Part shown: piece by piece, positions 36,396-49,920 of the stretch
Position numbering within the stretch: the stretch's first letter is position 1
How the letters are laid out: each line of letters starts with the position of its first letter
Made by a program: the position numbers and the translations under genes
The notes under the pieces: generated by a model
Seen by the model: only the letters and a program-made list of their open reading frames with translations
Told to the model about the DNA's origin: nothing
Database searches by the model: none
Assembly: GCA_958295665.1 (NCBI GenBank)
Contig: OY282558.1
Location: 316,048,092 to 316,112,091, forward strand
DNA from: Tipula vernalis
Lineage: Eukaryota > Arthropoda > Insecta > Diptera > Tipulidae
Reading direction: 5' to 3'
DNA length: 64,000 bases

Positions 36396-37055
36396 TATTG
36401 GTGAAATTGAAATAAAAGCCTACTACAAATTCAGTGGTCATTAAGTCAATATGCATTACATAGATGGCAGTGATGGCAGTTAAAGTTTGGTAAAATCGTA
36501 CCAAAAATTACCACCTGTGGAAATTGCAAGTTCAATAATTATAGGAAAAGCAAAACAAATTCACTAAATATAAAGAACGTGTGACAATTTTGTTATTCAA
36601 CACGTACACTAGTAAAACAAAAGATAAATTTAGCAAGCATTATTTTAATTCGTCAGAGTCATCTTTGATGTATTTTTCAAAACGAAACTTGGAAAAATAT
36701 ATTGTAGGAATAATTTAATTTATAAAATTTCTGCCAATAATATTTATTTAATTCCAATATTGTTGTTATGATTAGTAGACAACTTTTATATAAATATTTA
36801 TAATATTTTTGTTTTTTTAATTGAGAAACTTGAAGCTAAAAATCATCATTTTCACTATGGATTCATATAGAAATCAGTAAAATGTTATTACCCTAAAAAA
36901 CTTCTAAAAAGTACGTCATGATGTTTATGGCTCTGGTGATATTGACAAATACATTAGTTGTCCCTAAGACTAGAGTACACAAAAGCGATAGATTAACTTA
37001 ACCTAATGGTATTTTATTAATAATTACACTTCGCAATACAATTGTATTATATTTA
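36396..37055. other. AT-rich spacer between copia and LINE
   Basis: No coding or structural feature recognised. Confidence 0.5.
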
Positions 37056-38133
37056 ACCTGCCTAACGATAAATGGCATCATAGATTAGTAAATTTAGGAA
37101 AACATTCTCAACAATTTTGGAACACTACCAAAGAATTGAGAAAAAATATTCTCCGTATTTCTATGGAAGTTAAAAATAGTCTAAGCACTATTAACAAAAA
37201 ATTCGCCAATCCAACGGATATACCCTGTGACGTATCCATAAACGAAATTGAAAATATTCTTAATTTGGTTCGAAGATTGCCCAAGTTATTCCTATTTTAA
37301 AGGATGCCTGCTTTGTTCTATGGTCAAGCTCCTTGAATATATTATTAAATGCCGAATGCAATTCCAAAGTACTAATAAATGAACAATATGATTTCAGCAG
37401 TTCACATTCGACTATCCATCAAATACATCGCATTCTCAATTTTGTCTAAACTAAAAGATCAAACAAGGAACATACTGAAACTGTTCCCAAAATTATTAAA
37501 TCCTATTTTGATCAGCAACATTTTTAAGTTCAGAATAATAACGCTGCTTCTGAAATGTTTGAAATACCAACTAGAGTTAAACATGGTGGAATCCTTAGTA
37601 CTCTAATATTTAATAACTTTCGCAACGATATACCTAACTCAATTCATTGTCACATAGTTTTGTTCGCAGATGACACGGCAATATTCACTTTTGGTTTATA
37701 TTCAGCTCCTATCATAACCAAGCTTAATATCTATATAGAAATTTTAATCTATTATTTTAATAATTCGAACCTAAAACTATATGTCAGCAAATGTCAGACA
37801 TGGCCGAGAAAACTCTCCACAAAGTCCAATAATTATTAATGGTTTTATATTGTAATGGGTGCAAAGTGTTAAATATGTTGGATTACTGTTAATAAAATAA
37901 TAACTTAGAAAGATCTAAATGATGTGGTGGATATCTAATGGTACAATTAAGAAACGTGAGAAACTATTTCGTATGTGTCCTTTACTAAATGAGACAAAAT
38001 TCAATGATTTAAAAACAAACTTTAAAAGTTAATCCTCAAAGTGCCAACAAGATATAGAACGATTAGACTTCATTCTCAAACAAATATGAAGATGATAGAA
38101 ATTTTAGTAGCGGAGGATAAATTAAAATAACTC
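37056..38133 (+). pseudogene. Jockey-like LINE reverse transcriptase fragment
   Basis: Read in several frames. Near 37057: the linker before the enzyme (F-W-N-T-T-K-E-L-R). Near 37384: Q-Y-D-F-S-S-S-H-S-T-I-H-Q-I-H-R-I-L, an early reverse transcriptase block. From 37555: a 94-codon frame with G-G-I-L-S-T-L-I-F-N and the catalytic F-A-D-D-T-A-I-F (Asp pair at about 37669). Then V-K-Y-V-G-L-L-L near 37874 and the C-terminal R-T-I-R-L-H-S-Q near 38055, ending with a stop near 38128. Deleted between the first and catalytic blocks, and several frameshifts. No endonuclease, ORF1 or poly-A tail was recognised. Confidence 0.85.
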
Positions 38134-38799
38134 GGTAAAATTCGTTATGCTGACAATATATCAATATCCTAATATGTTAGTTTAACTATAAAAATTCATC
38201 GCTAAAAGGTTTTTTGTTTGATCAAACAGAAGATGGGATGTTTTTCAATTTTAAAGATGTCACCCACCAAACAAATTAAGCATTATATTTTTCGTAATAT
38301 ACAACACATAACTAATAGAAATGTATTAAGTTAGAAGTTGGCTTGCCTAATATAGCTTTATTCAACAATTATTTTACCTGGATTGTTGATTTAAAATGGT
38401 TTGTACACATTAAGACTAAAAAAGCAGCAGATTGTAAGATATGACTTTGAAATGTAGAACTACATACGCCTATATTTTTTTTAAGTAAATGGACACACTT
38501 GGCTTAATCAGAATGGAAGTTATATAGATTCATTCAAATGAATTCGTAGCAGTTCTAAGTTACATTCAAATGAAATCAGTGGGCTGAATAGGATAGTTTC
38601 GTTCAAATCAAAAAACAACGCGCGAGGCGCGGCGTTTCTGAAGGAGAAAAATTATTTTATTTTTCCATTTTAATTTACACTCGTTAAATGCCGCAATTTT
38701 CACAATTAAAAATTGTTATGAAGAAATCATTGTGGTCAAGCATCCGTTATCGAAATATAAATGAAAATGTGAAGAAAACCAAATTCTAAATAACGTTCT
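38134..38799. other. Spacer, no gene recognised
   Basis: Contains a repeated phrase (attcaaatgaa at about 38533 and 38566) and a small GC-rich hairpin-like word (caacgcgcgaggcgcggcg near 38620). No gene. Confidence 0.45.
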
Positions 38800-38955
38800 A
38801 CCATCGCACGTTGCATCATATAAACAAACATACCATCACGCAATCATAATGCCAATCCATCATACCACGATACAATCATACCATCGTATTGTCATACATC
38901 ATACCATTGCACCATCATGCCAACATACCATCATACCATCATACCAACATTCTTC
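38800..38955. repeat. Degenerate CATACCAT minisatellite
   Basis: Variants of cataccat and ccatcatacca recur at least ten times with irregular spacing, ending in two exact CATACCAT units before 38955. Non-coding. Confidence 0.8.
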
Positions 38956-39659
38956 AAACTGAACTTTTTACATTTCAAATTGAACCCTTAACAAACTATA
39001 TGAATGGCCAATTAAGATGAAGCTTGGCTATTCCTTAATCGATTATGATGAAAATTGACACGTGCATTAGAAATAGAATTCTAAAATGATTTTAATGAAT
39101 TTTAGCATTTCCAACGAATAGAAGGAAATGTGACCAATAATTATTTTTAGACGAGGTATGAGAAATATGTCAATATAATTTCTATAATATTGTCAATTTA
39201 TGTTTCAGTGAATTATGCAGCTGTTGAGGTCAATAGGCCAGAACTTCGTCCAAAAATCATATTAGAATCACATTTCCAATGCACAAACCGAATTTGATCA
39301 TAATTGGTTGAGAAACAGGCAAATTTCGTCAAACTTGGCCATATTCCAGAACTTCTTCTAAAATTTATGTTAGAATCTCATTTCCAAAGTGGATGTCAAA
39401 TTTGACTAAAATCCATTAAGAAATATATAAGTTATATCCTAATTGACAATTCATAAAATTTGCTAAAGGTTCAATTTGAAATGTAAAAGGTTCAATTTCA
39501 GGTTTGAGATATTAACAGTGACCTTTCTTAAGTCTTAAACAATATTATTGTTCAGTTTGGTTCAAATCGATCAAGGTCGTGTGGATTTCTTAAAATACTA
39601 TACATAGGCTGTAGATGCATACAAACACTCACTTAAGTACATAGATTGCTCAACTGTTC
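38956..39659. other. Spacer, two short related phrases
   Basis: The phrases ccagaacttcgtccaaaaatcatattagaatca (39238) and ccagaacttcttctaaaatttatgttagaatct (39347) show an old duplication of about 110 bases. No gene recognised. Confidence 0.5.
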
Positions 39660-39905
39660 ACTACACACTAATGCAGCTCCAACTCAACCCTAATTGAACC
39701 CGCAAACTGTCCCCATCTGAACCCTCAACCCAAACGCAATTCTCTTTCAATTTAATCCTCAAACCAGAATATATAAAACACTATACCTCAATCCAACCCC
39801 AACTCAACTCCAACTCAACTTCAAGTCAACCCGAAAATTGACTCCTAACTTAACCTACAACTCAATCCCAAACTCAATGCCCAACTCAATATTCAAATCA
39901 GCATA
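39660..39905. repeat. Pyrimidine-biased AACTCAAC repeat
   Basis: The + strand carries many variants of caactcaaccc (at least fifteen), with hardly any G. Strand-asymmetric low-complexity array. No coding potential. Confidence 0.8.
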
Positions 39906-40447
39906 CATAACAAATTGTTAAATATTTCTATAGCCAGGTGTTTTGGGTCAATTAGTATGGCAGGTACCTGACCCCCTTGACGTACAGATTCCAAAAGCTT
40001 TTCAAATCTCCGCCTTGACCATAGAAACAGATTGGGGAAAAGAAATTCTAAATCGGATATGCCTTTCACGAGATACCATGGGTACATTCAGACATCCAGA
40101 TATCCAGACGTCCAGACAGACGGAAGGACATTCCTATTATTTTTGCTTTTTAAACTCAGGGACTTTCAAAACGTCGAGAAAAGTGGTTTTGGACCCACCA
40201 AATTTTTGATCATTTTGACAGGATTTCAATACTTTGGTCTTCTTAGACCGAAGTAATATATAGATAAATGAAATTGATTCAAGAAAAACTAACAAATAAA
40301 GGATTTCTGAAATTTTGGGAAGAAAATTTTGGTTTATTTTTACTAGATATCAAATGAGAGGGTTGATGGCAAAATGGGAGGTAGCCTAGGTTCTGTTGTA
40401 GTAGTGTCACCATCATATGTTTGGTAGTCGTAATGCCGTAATGAAAA
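39906..40447. other. Spacer, no gene recognised
   Basis: Overlapping short open frames on both strands at 39893-40256. A run of agac and agacgg words near 40090-40125 is a small degenerate repeat. No family resemblance. Confidence 0.4.
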
Positions 40448-40678
40448 TTAAAGAGTTTGTTTGTTAAAAAAATAATTTTTATGTATCTGCGCATTCCTTC
40501 TCATTAGAGTTTCATATTTGTAGGCCACCTGACCAACATTTTCCGCATCGCTGCCGAAATTGATTTCCTTAACATTGGTTGCCCTTTTTAATTTTGGTTG
40601 ACTGGTTGTTTGGTTTCCGGCAGCTATAAACTGGCTCCCTAACTTATTATCGAAAACCAAATATCCCAACAAGAACAT
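40448..40678 (-). CDS. Possible small protein, unknown
   Basis: A 76-codon open frame starting M-F-L-L-G-Y-L-V-F. The short hydrophobic start might be part of a signal sequence, but it is too short and lacks a clear cleavage site. The remainder is hydrophilic and varied (R-A-T-N-V-K-E-I-N-F-G, then Y-E-T-L-M-R-R-N), with less AT-driven codon use than chance frames here. It could be a small secreted protein, an exon of a larger gene or a relic. No homologue is recognised and no splice sites are obvious. Low confidence. Confidence 0.3.
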   Translation of the reverse strand: MFLLGYLVFDNKLGSQFIAAGNQTTSQPKLKRATNVKEINFGSDAENVGQVAYKYETLMRRNAQIHKNYFFNKQTL

Positions 40679-43600
40679 CGCAGTAAAAATTTAGCAAACA
40701 AAATAAAAGCTTGATAGAGATTTCGAAAGCCTTTCCTTCTAAGGAAAATTCGCAAGGATTAATATAGCAAAAAAAAATATTGCGTACATACGTATCTCAA
40801 TGCAAAAATATCACAAACACAAATAACGCAAGCCAAATGTAAATTTTTTGATAATTTTTGACGCTAGGATTGTGTATTAATTAATAATAATTGCTTCGTC
40901 AACCTTGCAGTCACAGATCAAAGAGTTTTTTCGCTCTTATCGCTTCTTCTGATAGTACCACAAATGTTAAAAAAAGCAACATTTGTAAATATAACAGTAT
41001 TTTTAATTTGTTGTATACCTTAGAGGATGGGGGCTGCCGCCCTCAAACCCCCGTTTTACTAGAATTTATACAGTTCTTTCTGTTGTATCGCAATTACAAG
41101 TCAAGTTATTGCTCACAACGAAAAGCGATTAAATTTGTGGTGAAACAGTTTTTAGTAAGAATTTTTGTTTGCGATGATAGTTGCATGCGAGAAACATGTG
41201 ACTTTATATTTCATCGTAAATTATTTTGTCTGCGAAATAATTATGCTGCGATATTTTTGAATGATATATTATTAGATTAGGGCCAAAGTACTTCCATATT
41301 TTTGTTGCTATATTTTGTTTTCGATAATCGGTTCACTACAAACTATTTCCGGAGCACAGAAAGTATGCCGCGTAACGATCCTAATACAGTACCAAAAATA
41401 TTCTTTAAAATGTGATAATGGAATTATTATGGAGATGATTCGGCATAAGCAGGAGTCCGATATTTTAGAAGTTTCGTTTAATAAACTTTCAGTAACTATC
41501 GTATGGAGTGGCAGCGCAAGAAAAGTGCTTATAAAATCGGACCATTATGAATAATTTGAATAGGACACTAGAATAAATCAAAGGGAACCGCTCTCTAGAA
41601 TGCCATTTTCGTTATGTATTGGAATGAAAAACAAAAAAAAACCATACGGTCATTTCATTTCATATATGTATGTATAAGCTTCGTGCCTATAAATTGCGTT
41701 TTCATGAAAAATTCAAAGAAAAAGAAAACCAAAATTTCTATTTTTCAATTCGAACAATAGCCACATAAGATATAAAAGTTACATAGTTTTTGCTTATTTC
41801 CTTATTGGTTTGAGAGTTTGTTTCATTTTGTGTTGTTGTTGGTGTTTTCTTTCATCACCGTTGTGTCTATGAATTGTGTTCTTGATTAATTGAATTGATG
41901 ATATGTGATTCAATTTGATTTTCGTTTTGTCCATTTTACTAAAATTGCTTTGGGAAATACACATACGTTTACAATTTACTTTTGTTCAAGAAATTTAGGA
42001 TCTGAACTTAAGGGAAATTGATTCTTGTATTTTCATCAAATCTTTATTGTATTTTCTCTTATACCCGGGATTCAATTTTATCAATTGACGAGAAATTCAA
42101 TGAGATATGTTTGTGAACAAGACAAAATAATGTAATTGGGTTCGATATTTCTTATTCTGATTGTTAGGGTTTACATATTTCACATTCTATATAGTATGTT
42201 TAAAAGGCGCAAAAAAAAAATGCAAAATCCGAAAGGAGTTATAAATCATTCCGTTTAACCATAAATATTAATTTAAAAAAAAAATGAAAAGGAAAGTTTA
42301 AACAATTTCCATTTAAAAATATTTCACCAACCGAGAGCATTTCTCATAAAGTAAAAAATACATTAACTTGTATTTATGTAAGGCTGTTGTATTCAATGAT
42401 GATATGATATATTATGTTGGCCATTTTTCACTTATTCATCACACCATCATCATTTCGTAGAGCCATACATCATACACATGTATTATTCATCATTTTCGTC
42501 TTATATAAAATCATCATCAGATATAATCTAAGAAAAAAAAAATTACACGATTTGTTGCAAGAAGAAAAAACAAAATTCTCACGTAAAAAAATTACTCCTT
42601 ATATTTTATGTATTTTTCTTTTGGTTTTCTTTAGTTTTGCCATCAACTTGTGTACCTTTCTCGTCGTCATTTAAAAATACATAAAATAAGACAAGAAACG
42701 AATTTTATGGTGCCATAAACAAAATACTCAACTCGGATATAAAAACGATAATATTTAATCAAGCCATAAACGTCATAATTTAAAAGCCATAAAACTGATC
42801 ACATGTTGATATTTTTTTTTATTATTCTTGATTGTTTTGTTGTTGTTGCGTTTGGGTCTTTATGTATAAGGAGTGTGCAGTGTATGAATTTCATTCTTAT
42901 ATGCTTTAGTTTTGCTCGTATCGAGGTTTATTTATTGTACTGTTTGGTGTTGGATTTATGCTAGTGCTATTGAATATTTATTATAAATTTATGAAGTTAA
43001 TTCTTCGTTCGTTTCTCTCCATATTTCTGCGTTTGTAATTAATGATGTAAAAGTCTTGTAATGAAACCGATAGGTTTGTGATTTAGGGCATGCAATTTCT
43101 CGGTAGTTTGTAATAAATTATTAAATTTTTCGCATAATTTTATTACTGACAAAAGTTTGACATTATTTTTATAGCATAAATCAATTAAAACCTTTATATA
43201 AATGGCCTTGTCGCAAATTTCCGCAAATACATTTTATTTTGGCAAAATAAGTTGGACATTCTATGTATTTTCTTGAATACTATGATTTTGTATTATTTTT
43301 TCAACATATTTTTAGCCCCCTTGCAAGATTTTATAGAAGCGTAAAAAATACTGACCAATACTGATATTAGGTATATTATAAATAATATGTCGAATTATAA
43401 ATAGGTATTATGTTTAAAACATTTAGTTTTTAAAATTGGCAGACACTAGCTATTGTTATTGTTTTTCTCTGTTTTAATATTACTTACCTTATCCTTAAAC
43501 GTACTATACATTTTTCTTGGCAGAAATGAAATTTGAACCAAAATTGCTCTTCGAATAAGGACAAAAACCGTTCATGCATACGATTAAATATTGTAATAAT

Positions 43601-44270
43601 TAAACAGTGCGCTGTATCAGATTTGTGTGTTTAAGAATCGATTAAATTTTCCTTAAACTGAAATATAAATGCAATACTTATTTTTTTCGGGACTAGACAG
43701 CCAATCAAACTGTTAAAATAAATAATAGAATTACTCATTGCTGCTGCTATATCTTGATTTATTGCTATATTATTTATAAAGTTCTATCTTTAATTTCAAA
43801 CGGTTTAAAGAATATTTTCATTAATGAATTGGGCTTTAACTACTAAAGAACTATCAATATGAAAATTTAACAGAACTAAACTAAGTTTAGCTAAAGCGAG
43901 TTAAATTTTAACTAGCTTTTAACCATACAATACATTTGTTTAAGTTTTCCAATATTTTATCAGCTCTTGGTTAACTAATTTTCTACACTCTAAAAATTGT
44001 TTACAATTAATGGCAGTTATCCATTTAAATTCCTGTATTGTTGAATTCGCTATGGAACTTTTTCGTTTCTAAGGGAATATTTTCGAATGGATATAGGAAG
44101 GTAAAAAAAATTCCATTTATACGAAAACGTTAATAATTACATAGATTTTGACAGATGTCCACATGTGAAAAATGGTTGTGAAATTCGACAATAGTTCATG
44201 TAAAATTAAATAATCACACAATTTCAGTATAAAATTTGCATTTTATAATGTTGCGAAAGTTTTAGAAGGG
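40679..44270. other. AT-rich stretch, no gene recognised
   Basis: Several open frames (40891-41280, 41315-41554, 42414-42674, all plus) lack motifs and look like chance. A GC-rich hairpin with a GGGGG/CCCCC stem lies at 41029-41052. The remainder is T-rich DNA of intronic appearance. Confidence 0.45.
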
Positions 44271-45669
44271 TTGTAATTATTATTTATTTGTAAAATTATA
44301 ATTAAAAATAAAACAATGGAAATTAAAATTTTAAATATAATTTTTATTATAATTATTAAAATAATTATAACAATAACCTACATTTTACCTTATGAATTTA
44401 ATTTCTTTATTTGCAAACTATAATTAAAATTATAATGTCGAAAAATAAAATTTTTATAATTATAATTAAAAGAAATTAAATTTCTGTTTTATTGTTTAAA
44501 TTAATAATATTTATTAATTGGAGACATTTATTTTATTAATTTGCAAATTATAATTAACAATAAAATAATGGAAACTAAAATTTTAAATATAATTTAATTT
44601 TTATAATATTAATTAAAGTAATTTTAACAATTTAATTTCGTTACTAAAATATTAATATTTATTAATAAAAGACATTAATTTGTAAATTATAAGTAAAACT
44701 ATGATATTGAAAAGGAATTTTTACTGTAATTAGAAATTTTAATCTTTTTATTATTTAAAGTAATAATATTTAGTAATAAAAGAAATTAAATTAATTAATT
44801 TGTAAATTATAATTAAACATAAAATAATGGAAATTAAAATTTTAAATATAACCTAATTTTTGTAAATCTAATAAGTAATTATAACTACTTTCTAGTTTAA
44901 GAATTTAATTTCGTAATTCCAGTATTAATATTTACTATAAAAGTAAATTAATTTCTTCATTTGTAATTTATAATGAAAATTAAAATATTGAAAAATACAA
45001 TTTTAATTATAATCTAATTTTTATAATAATAGTTGAAAGAAATTAAATTCTGATTTATTATTTTAAATAATAATACTTGTTAATTAAAGAAAATTAATTT
45101 GTTAACTTGGCAATTATAATGAAAAATAAACTAAAGGAAATTAAAATTGTAAATAAAATATAATTTTTGTAATACTAATTAATGTAACTATATTCAGTTT
45201 TAACTTTAAGAATTTAATTTTGTTAATAAAGTATTAATATAATTTAATACAACAAAATTAATTTCTTCATTTGTAAATAATAATTAAAATTAAAATATTG
45301 AAAAATACAATTTTAAATACAATTAAATTTTAAAAAATTATTAAAAAGAATTAAAATTTTGTTTTATTATTCAAAGTAATAATATTTATTGAATAAAGAA
45401 ATTTAATTAATTAATTTGTAAACTATAATTAAAAGTAAAATAATGGAAAATATAATAAAGTAATTAAAACAATATTTTACTTTAAAAATTTAGTTTCGTA
45501 ACTACGGTTTAATATTTATTAATAGAACAAATTTAATTTAGTAAATTCTAAGTTATTATTATAACTAAAATATTGAAAAAAAATTAAAATTTAAATATTG
45601 ATTTTAATTATAATTAAATTTTTATAATAATAATTTAAGAAATTAAAATTCTGTTTTAATATTTAAAAT

Positions 45670-46860
45670 TTGTGATACTTATCTTGGTAATGTTTGTCCT
45701 GTTGCCAGTGGGTTGACCATGGGGATTAAGCAAGATAACGATAATAACCAAAATAAAATACTTTTCCGTCCACTGTCATTTTCCACTGAGCAGCCATTGT
45801 GCAAGAAGAGCAATACATACCTAAAAAAAAATTTGGCATGCAACCAAAAACGGTGGGTGCAATGATGATTGATAGATGAGACGGTGATGTCAAAAGTCGA
45901 ATTTGAGTTTGTGTGGGACATTTTCAAATAAAATAAACAAAAAATAAAGCAAACATGCATAAAAGCGCGGGGTAAAAAAAACGGGATAGACGTCGCCGAT
46001 ATGCTGACAAGAGAGCAGCTAAAAAGTACAACAAAAAACAGGCAAAAAGATTATAGAGAATTGGAACCGCACAGTCTAGCGGTGGCTATGTAACGCTCTT
46101 TAATTTTTTTGGTTTTGCAGAGTCACATGGTGACCGTAAACTGAAAAATGGTAACTCTTTGAAATGGATAATTTGTGTTTCGTGTTTGTGTATAAGCAGG
46201 TGAATGGTGATCTGTCAAGGTCGTTCTACTAGTCATTTTGTCACCAATACAACTCAGCGGAACAACACTTACGAAGGCTGTAAAAGTGGTAAGTGTAATT
46301 TCTTACTGCAATAATCGAACGAGTTGACAGAGATCGGATCAACTCAAGAATCGACACGCAGAACAGACTGCACGCTGAATTAGCCGAGTCCTTGAGTGAG
46401 CAGGCAGCTTCCTAACGGAACTAGCGACTAGTGATCCGACCTGCGGTCGACCCTTGTTACCAACAAGTGACTTACACAACTATTATTTTATTTTTATCTT
46501 TCTATTTGTTCTCGTTGGTTAATTATCGTCTGTTTGAACCTTCAGCCGCAACAACCATAGACAAAGTAGGATGAAGTTCATTAGAAATTGTTCTAATTGT
46601 TTCTCTAATTGTTTTCTCTTCAATTCACTGCACGACCGGTTTTTTTTATTGCTTCACATTCCATTATTTCTTTGTTTTTTGTGCATTTCTTTGTTGACGT
46701 AGCTTCCATTCTTATAAATTATTCTATTGTATACATTTCAAAATTAATTTTTGGTTTTCGTTCTTTCAATAAACTAGTAGAGATTTTAAAATTGTATCTT
46801 TTGTTTTGTTTTTGGGTGACTGGGAAACGGACGCGGCTAGGTAAGCACACTCGTTAGTAT
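45670..46860. other. Unique higher-GC island in the repeat field
   Basis: Sharply different from the AT repeat on both sides, with mixed composition at 46000-46560. Signals worth noting: a pyrimidine tract with TTTTGCAG at 46112-46121, and a strong donor-like GTGGTAAGTG near 46288-46297 about 170 bases later. The segment between has no long open frame. It could be a non-coding or untranslated exon of a host gene, or an insertion of an unknown repeat. Neither reading is proven. Confidence 0.3.
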
Positions 46861-48469
46861 TACAAATAATAATATTTATTAATTAAAGAAATTTAATTTG
46901 TTAACTTGTACTCGTAAGTTACAATTAAAAATAAAACAATGAAAATTAAAATTTAATTTAATTTTTTTAATACTATCTAAATTTAATTTTTCTTTAAGTA
47001 TTTAATTTCGTAATTATATTTTTAATATTTATTAATAAAATTCAATTTCTTATTTGGGAAATTATAATTAAAATTAAAATATTGAAAAATATAACTTAAA
47101 TATGATTAAATTTTTCTAAAAATCTTTAAATTATAATTGAAAATAAAACAATGGAAATTGAAATTTTAAATATAATGTAATTTTTATAATTATATAATTA
47201 AAGTAATAAAAACTATATTTTACTTAAAGGATTTTATTTTGTAATGAAAGTATTAAATATTTATTATTAAAGGAAATTTAATGAACTTGTGAATTTTAAT
47301 AAAAATTAAATTATCGAAAAATACAATTTTAAATATAATTAAATTTTGATACTAATAATTAAAAGAAACTTATATTCAATTTTATTATTTAAATAATAAT
47401 ATTTGTTAATAAAAGAAATTTTATTTATTAATATGTAAATTAAAATTTTAAATATAATTTAATTTTTATAATACTAACAATATTAATTATAACTATTTCT
47501 ACTTTAAGCATTATATTTCGTAATTATATTTTCAATATTTATTAATAAAATTCAATTTCCTATTTTGTAAATTATAATTAAAACTCAAATAGTGAAAAAT
47601 ATAATTTAAATATGATTTAATTTTAAATAAAAAAAAGGAAATAAACTTTAAATAACTTACAAAATAAAAAAAAAAAAACAACTAACACTTTAAATAAATT
47701 TTAAGTAATAAAAATTTAATTTTACTTAAGGAATTTAGTTCCATAATTATTTAATTAGAATACATATTAAATTATTGAAAAATACAATAAGTAATACAAA
47801 TAATAATAATTATTAATTAAAGAAATGTAATTTATTAACTTGTAAGTTGTAATTAAAATTAAAATAATGAAAATTAAAATTTAAAATTTTATTAAATTTT
47901 TGTAATACTAACTAAAGTAATTAAAACTATTTTTCTTTAAATAGTTAATTTCGTAATTATATTTTTACTATTTGTTATTTAAAAAAATTAATTTCCTATA
48001 TAGAAAATTTTAATTAAAATTAAAATATTGAAAAATATAATTTTAATATGATTAAATTTGATTAAATTTTTATAAAAATCTTTAGATTATAATTGAAAAT
48101 AAAATAATGGATATTGAAATCTTAAATATAATTTAATTTTTATAATTATATAATTAAAGTAATAAAAACTATAATTTATTTAAGAAATTTAATCTTTAAA
48201 TTTGTAAATTTTAATAAAAATTGAATTATTGAAAACAACCAACTCTACTAACAATTAAGAGAAATTAATATTATATTTTATTATTTAAAGTAAAAATATC
48301 TATTAATTATAGAAATTTAAATTATTAATTTGTAAATTAAAATTTAAAACAAAATAATGTAAATTAAAATTTTAAATATAATTTAATTTTTATAATTCTA
48401 CCTAAATTAATTATAACTATTTTTAATTTAAGTATTTAATTTTGTAATTACATTTTCATTATTTATTAA

Positions 48470-48762
48470 CACTTAACCGACGGGACGAGTAGTATCTACT
48501 GGCCTCGTCAGCTGATGGTAACTGGCGGGGCCGGTAGGGACTACCTTTTTCGACTTCTGACGTTTAACGTTGGGTTTTGTAGTATCTAACGGCAAAAAAT
48601 AAACCGCTTTGTGCTTCCATGTATGAATGAAGGTTTGTACTACAAGAAAAAAAATATTAGAAGGCAAAAATATTTTTACTTTCGCCACAACTCTATTTTA
48701 ACTATTATGTTGTGCGGAATTCTCGCGAAACAGCCCGTCGTAACCGACCCGTCGGTTAAGTG
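48470..48762. mobile_element. piggyBac-type MITE, 293 bp
   Basis: Ends CACTTAACCGACGGG and its exact reverse complement, a 15-base perfect terminal repeat. Both sides carry TTAA (48466-48469 and 48763-48766), the target duplication characteristic of piggyBac. Inside, a further imperfect inverted pair (ggcctcgtcagctgatg). The body is much richer in G+C than the surrounding AT repeat, so the insertion stands out cleanly. No transposase gene, so it would depend on an element elsewhere. Confidence 0.9.
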
Positions 48763-49079
48763 TTAATAAAAGAAATTCAATTTCTTATTTTGTAAAATTG
48801 TTCAAATATTGAAAAATATAATTTAAATATGATTAAATTTTTATAAAAATATAATTCAATTTTTATAATACTAATTAAAGAATTAAAAACTATGTTTTAC
48901 TTAAGAAATTTAATTTCTTAATTAATTAATTAAAATAAAGAAATTAATATTCTATTTTATTATTTAAAGTGATAATATTTATTAATTAAAGAAATTTAAT
49001 TTGTTAATTTGTAAACTTAAATTAAAAACAAAATCAAATAAACTTAAATTTTAAATATATTTTTTGTAATGCTGTTCAC

Positions 49080-49920
49080 ATGGCTTTATTTTTGAATCTT
49101 TCTACAAAAGAAACTAACTTGAAATATTTAAAACTTAACCAAAAATTATTACAATTTTAAATATTATATAATGTTAATACCTATTACTAGTGTTCACAAA
49201 TTAATTAATTTAGATTATATTTATATGTAGCTAGGTATAACCTAAACATTTAATAAATTTAGGTTCATCAGTCCAAGTGGATCTGTTCTACTTAGTCGAA
49301 AATCACAATTCTTATTATATCCATGTCCAATTCGTTGGGATGTGATTCTTGTTTTGAGAAGTATTTCGAACTGCATTCTTTAATTGTTTCCCTAATGGTT
49401 ATAATTCCAAGGTTTGAAAGGTTGTTCGTTCTGTATATTGGTTATACTGCAAAGTATTTCGCTTGGGTTCGTTGGAGGAAATCTCTGTTTGATGCGCTGG
49501 TGGATCCCTATTACTGAATACCATATGTCCATTTTGGTTTTATTATCGCTTTGTATAGTAAAACTTTGTTAGCTTTTTTTTGTCTGTTTGGTTGTGCTTT
49601 GCTTCAATATTTTTCTTCCACGCCTGCCGTCCATTCAGGTACAAATTAAAGTATTCGACCTTGGTTGTTGTGGAATATTTATATCGTTTCATAAAACTGT
49701 TGGGCAATTACGTCTGTTTACCGTAAATGTGACGTTTGGTGATTTATTTTCGCTCACATTTATTCGTTGTGATTTTAGCCAGTCCTCGAGTTTGTTCAAA
49801 ATGTTCTGTAATTTTTTTGAGGCCGTTTTGAGAATATTTTGATTTGCCAGGATGGCTGCATCATAAGCAAATGTTGATCATGTTACTTTCTTGGTTAAAG
49901 AAGGTAAAGGAAATTCGAAG
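49080..49920 (-). pseudogene. LINE reverse transcriptase fragment, Jockey-like
   Basis: Read on the minus strand from about 49885 down: F-A-Y-D-A-A-I-L-A (the place of the catalytic F-A-D-D, here altered), then a helical block ending L-E-D-W-L-K-S-Q-R-I-N-V-S-E-N-K-S and V-T-F-T-V-N-R-R-N-C-P, typical of the segment after the active site in Jockey-clade LINEs. A stop and shifts follow. Later blocks near 49620 and 49330 (T-R-I-T-S-Q-R-I) belong to the thumb and C-terminus. It is enclosed by the AT repeat on both sides. Dead fragment. Confidence 0.8.

Noticed and set aside
38800..38955. CATACCAT array as a CRISPR-like array
   Set aside because: Units are 8-11 bases, irregular and without unique spacers, and the genome is eukaryotic.
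41029..41052. GGGGG/CCCCC hairpin as a terminator or RNA gene
   Set aside because: Five-pair stem only, no further structure or transcription signal. Noted as a sequence oddity.
40891..41280. 129-codon open frame
   Set aside because: Composition resembles chance frames, no domain, crosses the G/C hairpin.
42414..42674. Open frame with two hydrophobic segments, possible membrane protein
   Set aside because: I/F/L/K-rich chance frame typical of AT-rich DNA, with no start context or homologue known.
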